From NCBI GenBank assembly GCA_036011785.1, contig DASCOB010000199.1:1-12331 (forward strand): DNA of 12,331 nucleotides, written 5' to 3'. The notes beneath the pieces are model-generated. The model was not told the origin of the DNA and searched no databases. It saw nothing but the letters and a program-made list of their open reading frames with translations. Positions 1 through 6,787 of this stretch are shown piece after piece; position 1 is the stretch's first letter, and the number at the start of each line of letters is the position of its first letter. The position numbers were made by a program, and so were the translations under genes. Source of the stretch: CAJWGI01 sp036011785 (GTDB lineage Bacteria; Chloroflexota; Anaerolineae; Anaerolineales; UBA11657).

Positions 1-41
1 TGATCCGAAGTCAGGTGCTCTATCCATTGAGCTACGGGGGC
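1..41 (-). tRNA. tRNA-Arg(TCG), partial (3' part outside the window)
   Basis: Read on the minus strand, the sequence starts with GCCCCCG (acceptor strand), then TA, a D-stem GCTC...GAGC and an anticodon stem CCTGA. The seven-base loop CTTCGGA has TCG at positions 34-36, which reads Arg codon CGA. The 3' side of the anticodon stem begins (TCA) and the window then ends, so the T arm and acceptor 3' strand are not visible. The gene lies nine bases downstream of tRNA-His in the same orientation and is probably co-transcribed with it. Confidence 0.88.
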
Positions 42-50
42 TTGCAGAGG

Positions 51-124
51 GGTGCCTGATGGGACTTGAACCCACAACCACCGCAGCCACAGTGCGGCGC
101 TCTGCCGGTTGAGCTACAGGCACC
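51..124 (-). tRNA. tRNA-His(GTG), complete
   Basis: The minus-strand sequence folds into a full cloverleaf. The acceptor GTGCCTG pairs with CAGGCAC, the D-stem is GCTC...GAGC-like, the anticodon stem CCGCA pairs with TGCGG around the loop CTGTGGC (anticodon GTG), and the T arm contains GGGTTCAAGTCCC. The extra G-1 typical of tRNA-His is encoded at position 124 and faces a discriminator C at position 51. This is the identity pair most bacterial histidyl-tRNA synthetases read. The CCA end is not encoded, because the bases after C73 are CCT. The gene lies 65 bases downstream of hisS on the same strand, so synthetase and cognate tRNA are physically linked. Confidence 0.97.
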
Positions 125-183
125 ACGCACGCCACAAACGAGCGCACTGGCTAAGTAGGCACTCTCAAGCGTAGTTGTCTCGC

Positions 184-212
184 ATTCTATCACGAAGGAG
201 ATTCGCTATCAA
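184..212 (-). promoter_or_regulatory. Predicted sigma-70-type promoter for tRNA-His/tRNA-Arg
   Basis: On the minus strand a -35 box TTGATA (207-212, 5/6 to consensus) is followed after exactly 17 bases by a -10 box TAGAAT (184-189, 5/6). Transcription would start near 177 and give a leader of about 50 bases before tRNA-His at 124. The promoter overlaps the last codons and stop of hisS, so the tRNAs could be made independently of hisS. This is prediction from the boxes and spacing only. Confidence 0.7.
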
Positions 213-1473
213 GCAGAGCGCGCACGCCAGTTACCAACTCCGCCCGCAGGAGGCGCCGCTGCGCGCCGCTGCGCAATTGCTTCACCGACACCTCGCTGCG
301 CTCCAGTTCGTCCGGTCCGAGAACCACTGCAAGCGGGATGCCCTGCCGGTCGGCGTAGCGAAGTTGTTTCTGCAGTTTGCTCGCTTCCGGATAAAGTTCG
401 ACGCGAAACGCGGCAGCGCGCAAATCTCGCGCCAGCGCCATGGAATGCTCCGTTAGTTCGGGCGCGAAAACGGTCACCAACATTTGTGTTCGGCACGCAG
501 GCAGCCGGGGCACCACACCATGTTTCTCCGCCACCAACCCCACCACCACATCGCCCATCGCGAAGCCAGTCGCCGGGATAGGCTCTCCGCCCACATCGGC
601 CACCAGATTGTCGTAGCGACCACCACCGAGAATGGCGCGGTGCCGCCCCGCGCGATCGCGCGCCTCGAAGACCACACCGGTATAATAATCCAGACCGCGC
701 ACAACGCCGGCGTCGAACGCGAACCACTCACGCGTGCCCAGCGCCTCCACAGCCTGAAAGAAAGCGCTCAGCTGCTCCGATTGACGCCACTGCTCGCTGT
801 CGGTTAGCATTTCCCGCAGCGCGTTCAGTTGCGTGTCCGCCAGCCCGAGATCGCGGCCAAAGATGGCCCATTGTTCAGCCGAGAGTTTATCAACACGGTC
901 AATCAATCGGAAGACGGTTGCGCTATCCACATCGCCCACGCCCAGCTCTGCCACGCGGCGTTCCATGAAGGTGCGGCTGTTGACGCGGAAGGTCACCTGC
1001 TCCGGCGTCAGGCCCAGCGCCGCCAGCAGCTCGGCAGCCACCGAGGCGACCTCGGCGTCGGCGGCGATCGATTCGCTCCCGAGCAAATCCAGATTCCATT
1101 GGAAAAACTCGCGCGCACGCCCTTTCTGCGGACGCTCGTAGCGCCAGAACGGACCGAACGACCACCAGCGAATTGGCTGCGGTAGCTCCTGTGCCTGTTG
1201 CGCAACCATGCGCGCCAGCGATGGCGTCAATTCCGGGCGCAGCGCGATAAGGGCACCGCCGCGATCCTCGAAGAGAAAAGCCTGTTCCTTCACCAACTCC
1301 TCGCCGCTCTTTGCGGCGTAAAGCTCAAGCATTTCCAGGATAGGCGCTTCCCATTCCTGATAGCCGTATCTCTCGGAGACGGTGCGAATGTGCCCGTACA
1401 GCCAGTTGCGCAAGGCCATCTGCGGCGGGTAGAAATCGCGCGTGCCTTTGACCGCTCGAACGATAGCGCTCAT
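190..1473 (-). CDS. hisS: Histidyl-tRNA synthetase (HisRS)
   Basis: This class II aminoacyl-tRNA synthetase charges tRNA-His with histidine in the cytoplasm. At 427 residues it has the normal bacterial length. Visible landmarks are KGTRDFYPP at residues 9-17, RPELTPSLARM near 79-89, motif 2 (GPFWRYERP...REFFQW, 107-126), the histidine-specific HisA motif RGLDYYTG (259-266), GGGRYDNL (283-290) and a C-terminal anticodon-binding domain from about residue 328. Motif 3 reads GFAMGDVVVGL (303-313), so the arginine usually found in this motif (GLERL-type) is replaced by D/V. I believe a related GMGDVV form exists in one bacterial HisRS clade, but have not checked. The start ATG overlaps the stop of the upstream pentapeptide-repeat gene in an ATGA, so translation is probably coupled. 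Its cognate tRNA lies just downstream. Confidence 0.95.
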   Translation of the reverse strand: MSAIVRAVKGTRDFYPPQMALRNWLYGHIRTVSERYGYQEWEAPILEMLELYAAKSGEELVKEQAFLFEDRGGALIALRPELTPSLARMVAQQAQELPQPIRWWSFGPFWRYERPQKGRAREFFQWNLDLLGSESIAADAEVASVAAELLAALGLTPEQVTFRVNSRTFMERRVAELGVGDVDSATVFRLIDRVDKLSAEQWAIFGRDLGLADTQLNALREMLTDSEQWRQSEQLSAFFQAVEALGTREWFAFDAGVVRGLDYYTGVVFEARDRAGRHRAILGGGRYDNLVADVGGEPIPATGFAMGDVVVGLVAEKHGVVPRLPACRTQMLVTVFAPELTEHSMALARDLRAAAFRVELYPEASKLQKQLRYADRQGIPLAVVLGPDELERSEVSVKQLRSGAQRRLLRAELVTGVRALLDSESPS

Positions 1474-2147
1474 GATGTCGGTTCGCCAGCGGTTGCCTGA
1501 CCGCCGCTCGGAAAGCGACTGCCGTCCGGCAGCACGGCATCATCTAGGGCAGCCGCCTGCTGCAATTGCGCCCGGCTCACCGTTGCGGCGCGCAGATTGG
1601 CACGGCGCAAATCGGCTCCGGTCAGGTCGGCTCCGCTCAAATCTGCCAACTCAAGTATGACCGCGCCGCACATCGCGGCGCTCAAATCTGCCTCGCGCAG
1701 GTCTGATGCGCGCATCCATGCTCCCGTCAGGTCGGCCGCATGCAGCACCGCGCGGCCAAGTTTTGCGCCGCCAAGTCTTGCCTGCGCAAGGCTTGCGCGG
1801 GTGAGGTCGGCCTCACGCAGGTCGGCCTCGCCGAGGCGGGCATCGTCCAAATCGCTCTCGCGCAGGCTAGCTTTGCGCAGATCCGCACCGTTCAAGTCGC
1901 ACCCAAAGAGATAGGCACCGTGCAAATTCGCGTTTTGCAAGTCGGCGCCGCACAGATTGGCCCGGCTCAGGTCCGCATGGTTCAGGTCCGCGCCCATAAG
2001 CCGGGCTTGGCGCAGAAAAGCTCCACCCAGATTGGCCGCGCTCAAATCAATACCCTCAAGCTGCAGCCCGATGAGCACATCCCCGGCGGCCACACTCTGC
2101 AGCACGCGCTCACGGGTCATGGCGACAATCTCATCCGCAGGGCTCAT
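1470..2147 (-). CDS. Pentapeptide-repeat protein
   Basis: The 225-residue protein is almost entirely tandem A(D/N)LXX pentapeptides from about residue 30 to 206 (for example GADLNHADL and READLTRASL). It should fold as a right-handed quadrilateral beta-helix. A short, probably helical N-terminus (about 27 residues) precedes the repeats, and the tail ends with a LPDGSRF-type cap. There is no signal peptide or membrane segment, so it is cytoplasmic. Function is unknown: some family members mimic DNA and bind gyrase, most are uncharacterised. A longer reading frame extends upstream to 2297, but ATG 2145-2147 is preferred because it forms an ATGA with the stop of the aminotransferase gene and the extra N-terminus is only its out-of-frame shadow. 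It overlaps hisS by another ATGA, so it is translated between two housekeeping enzymes. Confidence 0.9.
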   Translation of the reverse strand: MSPADEIVAMTRERVLQSVAAGDVLIGLQLEGIDLSAANLGGAFLRQARLMGADLNHADLSRANLCGADLQNANLHGAYLFGCDLNGADLRKASLRESDLDDARLGEADLREADLTRASLAQARLGGAKLGRAVLHAADLTGAWMRASDLREADLSAAMCGAVILELADLSGADLTGADLRRANLRAATVSRAQLQQAAALDDAVLPDGSRFPSGGQATAGEPTS

Positions 2148-3310
2148 GCGCGTAGTCGCTCCAATCTCTCGCCCGCCGCCCGCAGCGTGGCCAATTGTTT
2201 CGGGAAGGCAAAGCGCACGCTGCTCTCGCCATGCCCCGGGATGGAGTAGAAAACGGTACCCGGCACCACCGCCACGCCGACCTCCTTCGTCAGCCAAATT
2301 GCGAACGCAGTGGAATCAAGGCGCGCTTGTTCCGCAGCGATGCCGCTGTATTCGGCAAGCACGTAATAAGAGCCCTGTGGGGTGGCCGCGGAGAATGCGA
2401 GCGCGTGCAAAACGGTCATCATGACCTCACGCCGGCGATGATAATCGGCCAGCATCTCATCATAATAGCTCTGCGGCATGCTTAGCGCGGTGACAGCCGC
2501 CGCCTGCAAAGGCGTCGGCGCGCGCACGGTGAGAAAATCGTGCACCGGGCGCACCACTGCTGCTAGCGCGGTGGGGGCCACAATGTAGCCGAGCCGCCAG
2601 TCGGTCATGGCAAAGGTCTTGCTCAATCCGCCCACAGTGATAGTGCGCTCACGCAGCTCGGCCGATTTGCCGGGCGAACGGTGCTCGCGACCGTCATACA
2701 ACATGCGGTCGTAAATCTCGTCGGTAATCAATACAAGGTCATTGCTTTCCACGATCGCCGCCACGGCAGAAAGTTCGGTTTCGTCAAAAACGCGGCCGCT
2801 GGGATTGTGCGGGGTGTTTAGAAGCAGGGCGCGAGTACGCGTCGTGACTGACTGTGCCAGCAGCTCCGCATCCAAGCGGTAATCCGGGGGTGTCAGCGGC
2901 ACAGCCACCGGCTCTGCCCCGGCGAAGGTGGCCGACGGAATGAAGTTCTCGTGCGCGGGCTCTATCAGCAGAATCTGGTCGCCCGGGTTTAGCAGCGCCA
3001 GCATGGCCACGTTGATTGCCTCAGTGACGCCGCAGGTAACGGTGACGTGTAGAGCCGCATCCACCTCCCATCCAAGCCGCGACGTGTACTGCTCCGCCAG
3101 TTTCTCGCGCAGGGCAGGCAGCCCCCACGTTGGCGAATACTGGTTGTGGCCATCACGGATGGCTCGCACCGCACCTTCCATCACCTCCAGCGGGGGGTTG
3201 AAATCCGGAAAGCCTTGGCTAAGGTTGATGGCCTCGTGCTCAATGGCCAACCGCGTCATTTCGCGAATCACTGATTCGCGAAAACGCTTAATCCGTTGGG
3301 CCACTTGCAT
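2144..3310 (-). CDS. Class I PLP-dependent aminotransferase (KAT/YbdL-like)
   Basis: The predicted protein has 388 residues and fold-type I aminotransferase motifs: SQGFPDF (31-37), NQYSPTWGLPALRE (56-69), HNPSG (168-172, Asn for PLP), TDEIYD (196-201, Asp and Tyr for the cofactor), GGLSKTF with the Schiff-base Lys at 231, WRLGY (238-242) and VRFAFP near the C-terminus with the substrate-carboxylate Arg. The pattern most resembles kynurenine/glutamine/methionine aminotransferases such as YbdL. Such enzymes can make methionine from its keto acid, the last step of methionine salvage. With an MtnA homologue nearby that is attractive, but the substrate is inferred. A TTG-started extension to 3355 is rejected: it would begin inside a likely -10 box, and ATG 3310 has AGAG upstream and fits family alignments. 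The stop overlaps the next gene's start (ATGA). Confidence 0.85.
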   Translation of the reverse strand: MQVAQRIKRFRESVIREMTRLAIEHEAINLSQGFPDFNPPLEVMEGAVRAIRDGHNQYSPTWGLPALREKLAEQYTSRLGWEVDAALHVTVTCGVTEAINVAMLALLNPGDQILLIEPAHENFIPSATFAGAEPVAVPLTPPDYRLDAELLAQSVTTRTRALLLNTPHNPSGRVFDETELSAVAAIVESNDLVLITDEIYDRMLYDGREHRSPGKSAELRERTITVGGLSKTFAMTDWRLGYIVAPTALAAVVRPVHDFLTVRAPTPLQAAAVTALSMPQSYYDEMLADYHRRREVMMTVLHALAFSAATPQGSYYVLAEYSGIAAEQARLDSTAFAIWLTKEVGVAVVPGTVFYSIPGHGESSVRFAFPKQLATLRAAGERLERLRA

Positions 3311-3323
3311 TGCGATTCTCTGA

Positions 3324-3375
3324 TTCAGGCGACAATGCGCCGAAAGTTCCGCCAAGTGTAACGCAGACGCCTGAA
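3324..3375. repeat. 8-bp inverted repeat around the aminotransferase promoter
   Basis: TTCAGGCG (3324-3331) and its exact complement CGCCTGAA (3368-3375) are 44 bp apart start to start, about four helical turns. One arm lies in the -35/-10 spacer and the other in the untranslated leader. It could be a looping operator, but eight matched bases in GC-rich DNA may be chance. Confidence 0.25.
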
Positions 3376-3383
3376 GTCATCAA
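3355..3383 (-). promoter_or_regulatory. Candidate promoter for aminotransferase-pentapeptide-hisS
   Basis: On the minus strand TTGATG (3378-3383, 4/6) is followed by a 17-base spacer and TACACT (3355-3360, 4/6). Transcription would start near 3348, about 38 bases before ATG 3310. It sits in the 98-base gap after ubiA, the largest gap in the minus-strand run, where a second transcription unit would be expected. No rho-independent terminator is visible in the gap. Confidence 0.45.
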
Positions 3384-3408
3384 CCCGCGCCGCTGCAGAC
3401 TGCCCACC

Positions 3409-4275
3409 TTAAGCCATCCATAGGCCGGCGAGCACGCTGGCCAACACGGTCACGCTGATGTAACCGTTAATGTTGAAGAAGGCGATATCAACGCGGGAGA
3501 GGTCCTCCGGCCGCACGAGAGTATGCTCCCAGATGAAAAGCGCAGCCACCAGCAGCAGCCCGACCCAGAACGGCCAGCCCAGCCCGAACCACACCCCCAC
3601 AGCGGCCAGCAGCGCGACCGTGACGAGGTGGCAGCCACGCGCAAGTTGCAGTGCGACCGCAATCCCAAAACGCGCCGGAAAGGAATGCAAGCCCTGCTCA
3701 CGGTCCACATCCACATCCTGACAAGCGTATATCAAATCAAACCCGCCAATCCAGACAGTGAGAGCAGCCAGCAACAGCCATGCCGGAAGGTCGCTACGCA
3801 ACCAGAAACTGCCGGTCACCGCAACCCACGCACCCATCGGCGCGAGACCATCTGTGAATCCGAGGATGAAATGTGATAACCAGGTCAAGCGCTTGGTGTA
3901 GGGGTATCCCACCAGAAAGGCCAGCGCCCCGGGCCAGAGCGCGAAGACGACCACATTTAGCTGCCAGGCCGCAAAGCCCAGCGTCAGCAGTGCCAGCACT
4001 GCGCCGAGGGCGGTGGCTCGCGCCGAGATGCGGCCAGCTTGCAGCGGGCGCGCGGCGGTGCGCGGGTTGCGCGCGTCAATCTCGCGGTCTATCAGGCGGT
4101 TGAGGCTCATTCCGGCGCTGCGTGCTGCGACCATTGCCACCGTCACCCAGAGCAGCTGCACGGCTGATGGCGCGCCGGCCGCCGCCAAAAACAGGCCCAC
4201 GTAGGCGAACGGCAGCGCAAACACCGTGTGCTCGACGCGAATCAGTTCCAGAAAGGTGCGCACCGATTGCATCAT
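3409..4275 (-). CDS. mqnP: UbiA-family prenyltransferase, MqnP-like (menaquinone biosynthesis)
   Basis: The 288-residue integral membrane protein has about eight hydrophobic segments. The two Asp-rich motifs of UbiA prenyltransferases are present: NRLIDREID (59-67) followed by ARNPRTAARPL, and DLIYACQDVDVD (180-191) followed by a GLHSFPARFG stretch. The NRxIDRxIDA form and the FDLIYACQD form are those I associate with MqnP of the futalosine menaquinone pathway, which attaches the polyprenyl tail to 1,4-dihydroxy-6-naphthoate, rather than 4-hydroxybenzoate UbiA. The start is well defined: GAGGTG (4284-4289) lies eight bases before ATG 4275. It follows the degenerate phosphorylase paralogue after 51 bases and is the last gene of the first group. 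The UbiD-family partner is at the head of the same group. The exact substrate is inferred. Confidence 0.82.
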   Translation of the reverse strand: MMQSVRTFLELIRVEHTVFALPFAYVGLFLAAAGAPSAVQLLWVTVAMVAARSAGMSLNRLIDREIDARNPRTAARPLQAGRISARATALGAVLALLTLGFAAWQLNVVVFALWPGALAFLVGYPYTKRLTWLSHFILGFTDGLAPMGAWVAVTGSFWLRSDLPAWLLLAALTVWIGGFDLIYACQDVDVDREQGLHSFPARFGIAVALQLARGCHLVTVALLAAVGVWFGLGWPFWVGLLLVAALFIWEHTLVRPEDLSRVDIAFFNINGYISVTVLASVLAGLWMA

Positions 4276-4326
4276 AATCGCGCCACCTCGCGCGGCGCGC
4301 GCACCCCGGAAACGCCCGATGTTGCG

Positions 4327-5034
4327 TTAATCATCGCCGTGCGCCGCGGCTCCACTCCGCACCCATGCGCGCCTGTCATCGCCCAGCACGCGGCGCGCAC
4401 CCGGGTTCAGACGAGAGCAGCCGCACTTCGGCTCGTTTTCCACGCCCATCAGCGCGTTTTCGAGCACCGACAGGGCGGCCTTTGTGCTCTCACCCACAAC
4501 TAGAAGCGGCGCGTAACAGCGCTCGAGTTCGCGCGCCAAGCTCCACTCGGGCGCCAGGCCCCATGCGGCGGCATGGGCTCCCAGCGCGCTCCATGCACGG
4601 GCCTCTGCCGGGGTGATGGGGCGCGCTGGGCAGGCAGCCACGATTGTATCCACGCGCGCGTCGGCAGGAAGTTCTTGCAGCAGCGCCGCGCGCAATTGCG
4701 GGCAAAACGGCGGCGTCATCTGCACATACCCAACGCCGCGCCCTTCGAAAAATGTTGTCGGCCCGGCGCGAGTCTGGTCAAGCACGTCCGCGGGCGCAAG
4801 CAGCGCGCCCTCGCTTTTCTCCGGGCGCAACGACAGCGCCGTGAACACCGCGATCACGCGCTGCGCACCCAGTTCCAGCGACGCCCCAACACGAGCGCGC
4901 ACGTCTCCGCTGCGTTTCAGGAAAACAGCTTCCCACCCGCCAAGTGCGCCGCGCGTGAACTTGACTGCGCCAAACGGGGTTTCTATAGTGTCGGATTCGC
5001 CCCTTTCCGCTGTCAAACCCCAGATTGCAATCAT
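4327..5034 (-). CDS. Degenerate paralogue of the methylthioadenosine phosphorylase family
   Basis: This 235-residue protein aligns along its length with MTAP-type nucleoside phosphorylases: an IGIIGGSG-like start (IAIWGLT), ETPFG (18-22), DQTRAGPTTFFEG (86-98, the DRTxxRxxTFF loop), VGYVQMTPPFC (101-111) and a C-terminal CxC (KCGC, 203-206) as in many MTAPs. Catalytic signatures are gone. The phosphate-site RHG is RSG, the NYRAN segment is missing, AVGSL is FTALSL, EGPRFET is CPARPITPAE, and the purine-binding (T/V)D/N motif is not recognisable. It is therefore probably inactive as a phosphorylase, or has a different substrate. It overlaps the preceding phosphorylase gene by an ATGA. I read the pair as a duplication that may encode a heteromer. 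I first considered futalosine hydrolase (MqnB), but the motifs are those of MTAP. Confidence 0.75.
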   Translation of the reverse strand: MIAIWGLTAERGESDTIETPFGAVKFTRGALGGWEAVFLKRSGDVRARVGASLELGAQRVIAVFTALSLRPEKSEGALLAPADVLDQTRAGPTTFFEGRGVGYVQMTPPFCPQLRAALLQELPADARVDTIVAACPARPITPAEARAWSALGAHAAAWGLAPEWSLARELERCYAPLLVVGESTKAALSVLENALMGVENEPKCGCSRLNPGARRVLGDDRRAWVRSGAAAHGDD

Positions 5035-5723
5035 GATTGCATCAGTGCAGCCGCCCGGCGGCAGGCCGTCAGTCCCTCGCGCCCCACCTCGACCCCGAAG
5101 CGGCGGCCGCTCTCACGCGTGCTCCGCCCCGCCGCCAGATTGGTGACGATGCACAGTGCTGCATATGGAAGACCGAAATCGGCCGCGAGGAAGACCTCGG
5201 GTACAAGCGTCATTCCGACCATGTCCGCGCCCATCTTCTCAAAGGCGTTGATTTCCGCCGGGGTCTCAAGACGAGGGCCCTCGCCGCAAGCATAGACACC
5301 CTGCTCCCACGCGCGCGGCGCAGCGGACAATAACACCCGTCGTCCAACCTCCCAGAACGGCGCGCGCATTTCCGGCAGTGCCTGTCGCGGAAGCGCGCGG
5401 CCGCGCGTGAAATCGAGCAGGTCGTGCGGGACAAGCTGGTCGCCCACGCGCAGCCGCGCCGAAATCGCGCCGACACCGTTCCAGGACAGAATCGCGCTTG
5501 CGCCGTGCGCCCGCGCCGCCCACAGATTGGCGCGGTGATTAACGAATGCAGCCGAACGCGCCAACTCGTTCGCGCCGTGACGCGAAGTGAACAGCGCATC
5601 ACGCAGCCGTAGAAACGGGGCAGCCACACCATGCGGCGTCTCCAGAGCAAGCAAAGATTCCGCCACGCCGAAATCCTCCGCGGTTAGATGATAAGCCGCC
5701 GTGCCCCCAAAAATGCAAATCAC
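5031..5723 (-). CDS. S-methyl-5'-thioinosine phosphorylase-like enzyme (MTAP/PNP family)
   Basis: The enzyme should cleave a 5'-modified purine nucleoside with phosphate to the base and a sugar 1-phosphate. Over 230 residues it shows IFGGT (4-8), the phosphate-site SRHG (47-50), HRANLWA (63-69), NGVGAI (82-87), VPHDLLDFT (98-106), CGEGPRLETPAEI (146-158), GMTLVPE (170-176) and TNLAAG (194-199). Adenine-specific MTAPs have an Asp motif (TDYD) where this protein has Asn, as in methylthioinosine phosphorylases and other 6-oxopurine enzymes. VYACxxGPRLET also matches the methylthioinosine type as I remember it. Hence the substrate is predicted to be methylthioinosine, 5'-deoxyinosine or perhaps futalosine. 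The loop after DFTRGRA is short and lacks the TFFxG...H...PFC stretch. The start is GTG (GTGA overlap with mtnA), and its stop overlaps the second paralogue. Confidence 0.8.
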   Translation of the reverse strand: MICIFGGTAAYHLTAEDFGVAESLLALETPHGVAAPFLRLRDALFTSRHGANELARSAAFVNHRANLWAARAHGASAILSWNGVGAISARLRVGDQLVPHDLLDFTRGRALPRQALPEMRAPFWEVGRRVLLSAAPRAWEQGVYACGEGPRLETPAEINAFEKMGADMVGMTLVPEVFLAADFGLPYAALCIVTNLAAGRSTRESGRRFGVEVGREGLTACRRAAALMQS

Positions 5724-6787
5724 AAAAAATAGCTCCCAATTTCGTCCGGCGGGAAGACGCCGCGGTCGGTGACGATTGCGGTGATAAAGTCCGGCGGCGT
5801 GATATCAAAAGCGGGATAGTACCCATCCACGCCGTTCACGGTGATGCGCACTCGCGCCTGCGCGCCGCTTTCCGGATCCACCCCCCGGGCAATGAACAAC
5901 TCGTCGGCAGCGCGTTCCTCTATGGGAATATCGTCACCGCTTTGCGTGTCCGCGTCCGGACCGTCATAGCCGAGCACGTGGAACGGCACCCCGTGCCGGC
6001 GGGCGGCGAGCGCAATCTGGTATGTGCCCACTTTATTGCTGATGTGCCCGTCGAGCGCGATGCGGTCGGCGGCGCAGATGAAGCGATCGACCCTGCCCTG
6101 CTGCATGAGAAAGGCCGGCATCGCATCGGTAATCAAAGTGCAGGGCACGTCCAGCTCGCGGGCGGTTGCGGTGGTTAGCCGCGCGCCCTGAAGATATGGT
6201 CGCGTCTCGGTGGCGAACAAGTGCAGCGCTTTGCCTTGCCGCTTTGCCAGCCACAGCATCCACGCCAGCGCCGCGCCGGCGATGCAATGCGTGAGGATGC
6301 GGTCGCCGTCGCGCAGCAAGTCGGCAGCATGGCGACCGCATCTGCGCGAAACCTGATTGCCGCGCTCAATTTCGCTATTGACATAATCCAAAACCGCCGT
6401 GCCTGCGGCAGCGCCAGAATCAAGGGCGGCCTCGCCCGCTCTCAGTGCATCGCGCAAAACATGGTGCAGGTCATCGGCAGTCGGGCGGGTCGCCGCCAGG
6501 CGCCGGCCGGCTTCCTGCATACGAGCGCGCTGTTCGGCCACCGGGCGGGCAGCCCCTTGCAGCGCGTGGAGCACTAAGCCTAGCCCGGCGGCATACGCCA
6601 GCGGTGGGCCGCCCTGCACCACCATGCTTTCAATCGCGCGCGCGGTTTCTTCCAGCGTGCGACAGCTCACAAATTCGGTGCTGAATGGATAACAGCGCCG
6701 GTCAAGCAGCTGCACGGCCTCGCGCTCGGCATCAAAGTAGAGCGTGTTGAAGCGGTCGGACAGCATCGCCGGACAGCGATCGGTCAT
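5720..6787 (-). CDS. mtnA: MtnA-like methylthioribose-1-phosphate isomerase, divergent
   Basis: MtnA converts 5-methylthioribose 1-phosphate to the ribulose form in methionine salvage and also acts on 5-deoxyribose 1-phosphate in some bacteria. The 355-residue protein has family length and motifs: ATRPTADDL (99-107), LTHCIAG (165-171, catalytic Cys168), ETRPYLQGARLT (194-205), CAADRI (238-243, catalytic Asp241), SNKVGTY (250-256), IPIEER (287-292) and PAFDITP (325-331). Two normally invariant spots differ: the RGAPAIG loop reads QGGPPLAY (58-65), losing its Arg, and THCNAG has Ile for Asn. The catalytic Cys/Asp pair is intact, so it is probably active but perhaps on a related sugar phosphate. 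It overlaps the deaminase stop by ATGA and the phosphorylase start by GTGA, consistent with consecutive steps. Confidence 0.82.
   Translation of the reverse strand: MTDRCPAMLSDRFNTLYFDAEREAVQLLDRRCYPFSTEFVSCRTLEETARAIESMVVQGGPPLAYAAGLGLVLHALQGAARPVAEQRARMQEAGRRLAATRPTADDLHHVLRDALRAGEAALDSGAAAGTAVLDYVNSEIERGNQVSRRCGRHAADLLRDGDRILTHCIAGAALAWMLWLAKRQGKALHLFATETRPYLQGARLTTATARELDVPCTLITDAMPAFLMQQGRVDRFICAADRIALDGHISNKVGTYQIALAARRHGVPFHVLGYDGPDADTQSGDDIPIEERAADELFIARGVDPESGAQARVRITVNGVDGYYPAFDITPPDFITAIVTDRGVFPPDEIGSYFL

Noticed and set aside
1597..2424. Long plus-strand open frames opposite the pentapeptide-repeat gene, some with repetitive composition
   Set aside because: Their periodicity simply mirrors the 15-base repeat of the real gene on the other strand. 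They have no ribosome site and no family resemblance.
3311..3408. Rho-independent terminator between ubiA and the aminotransferase gene
   Set aside because: No GC-rich hairpin followed by a T-run is visible on the minus strand; only CTGCAG-type short palindromes occur.
4327..5034. Futalosine hydrolase (MqnB) as identity of this gene
   Set aside because: The N-terminus, TTFFEG loop and C-terminal CxC fit the MTAP family better, and I see no MqnB-specific motifs.
4613..5295. Plus-strand open frames opposite the two phosphorylase genes
   Set aside because: They are Arg/Ala/Pro-rich shadow frames without motifs; the minus-strand genes overlap neatly and match a known family.
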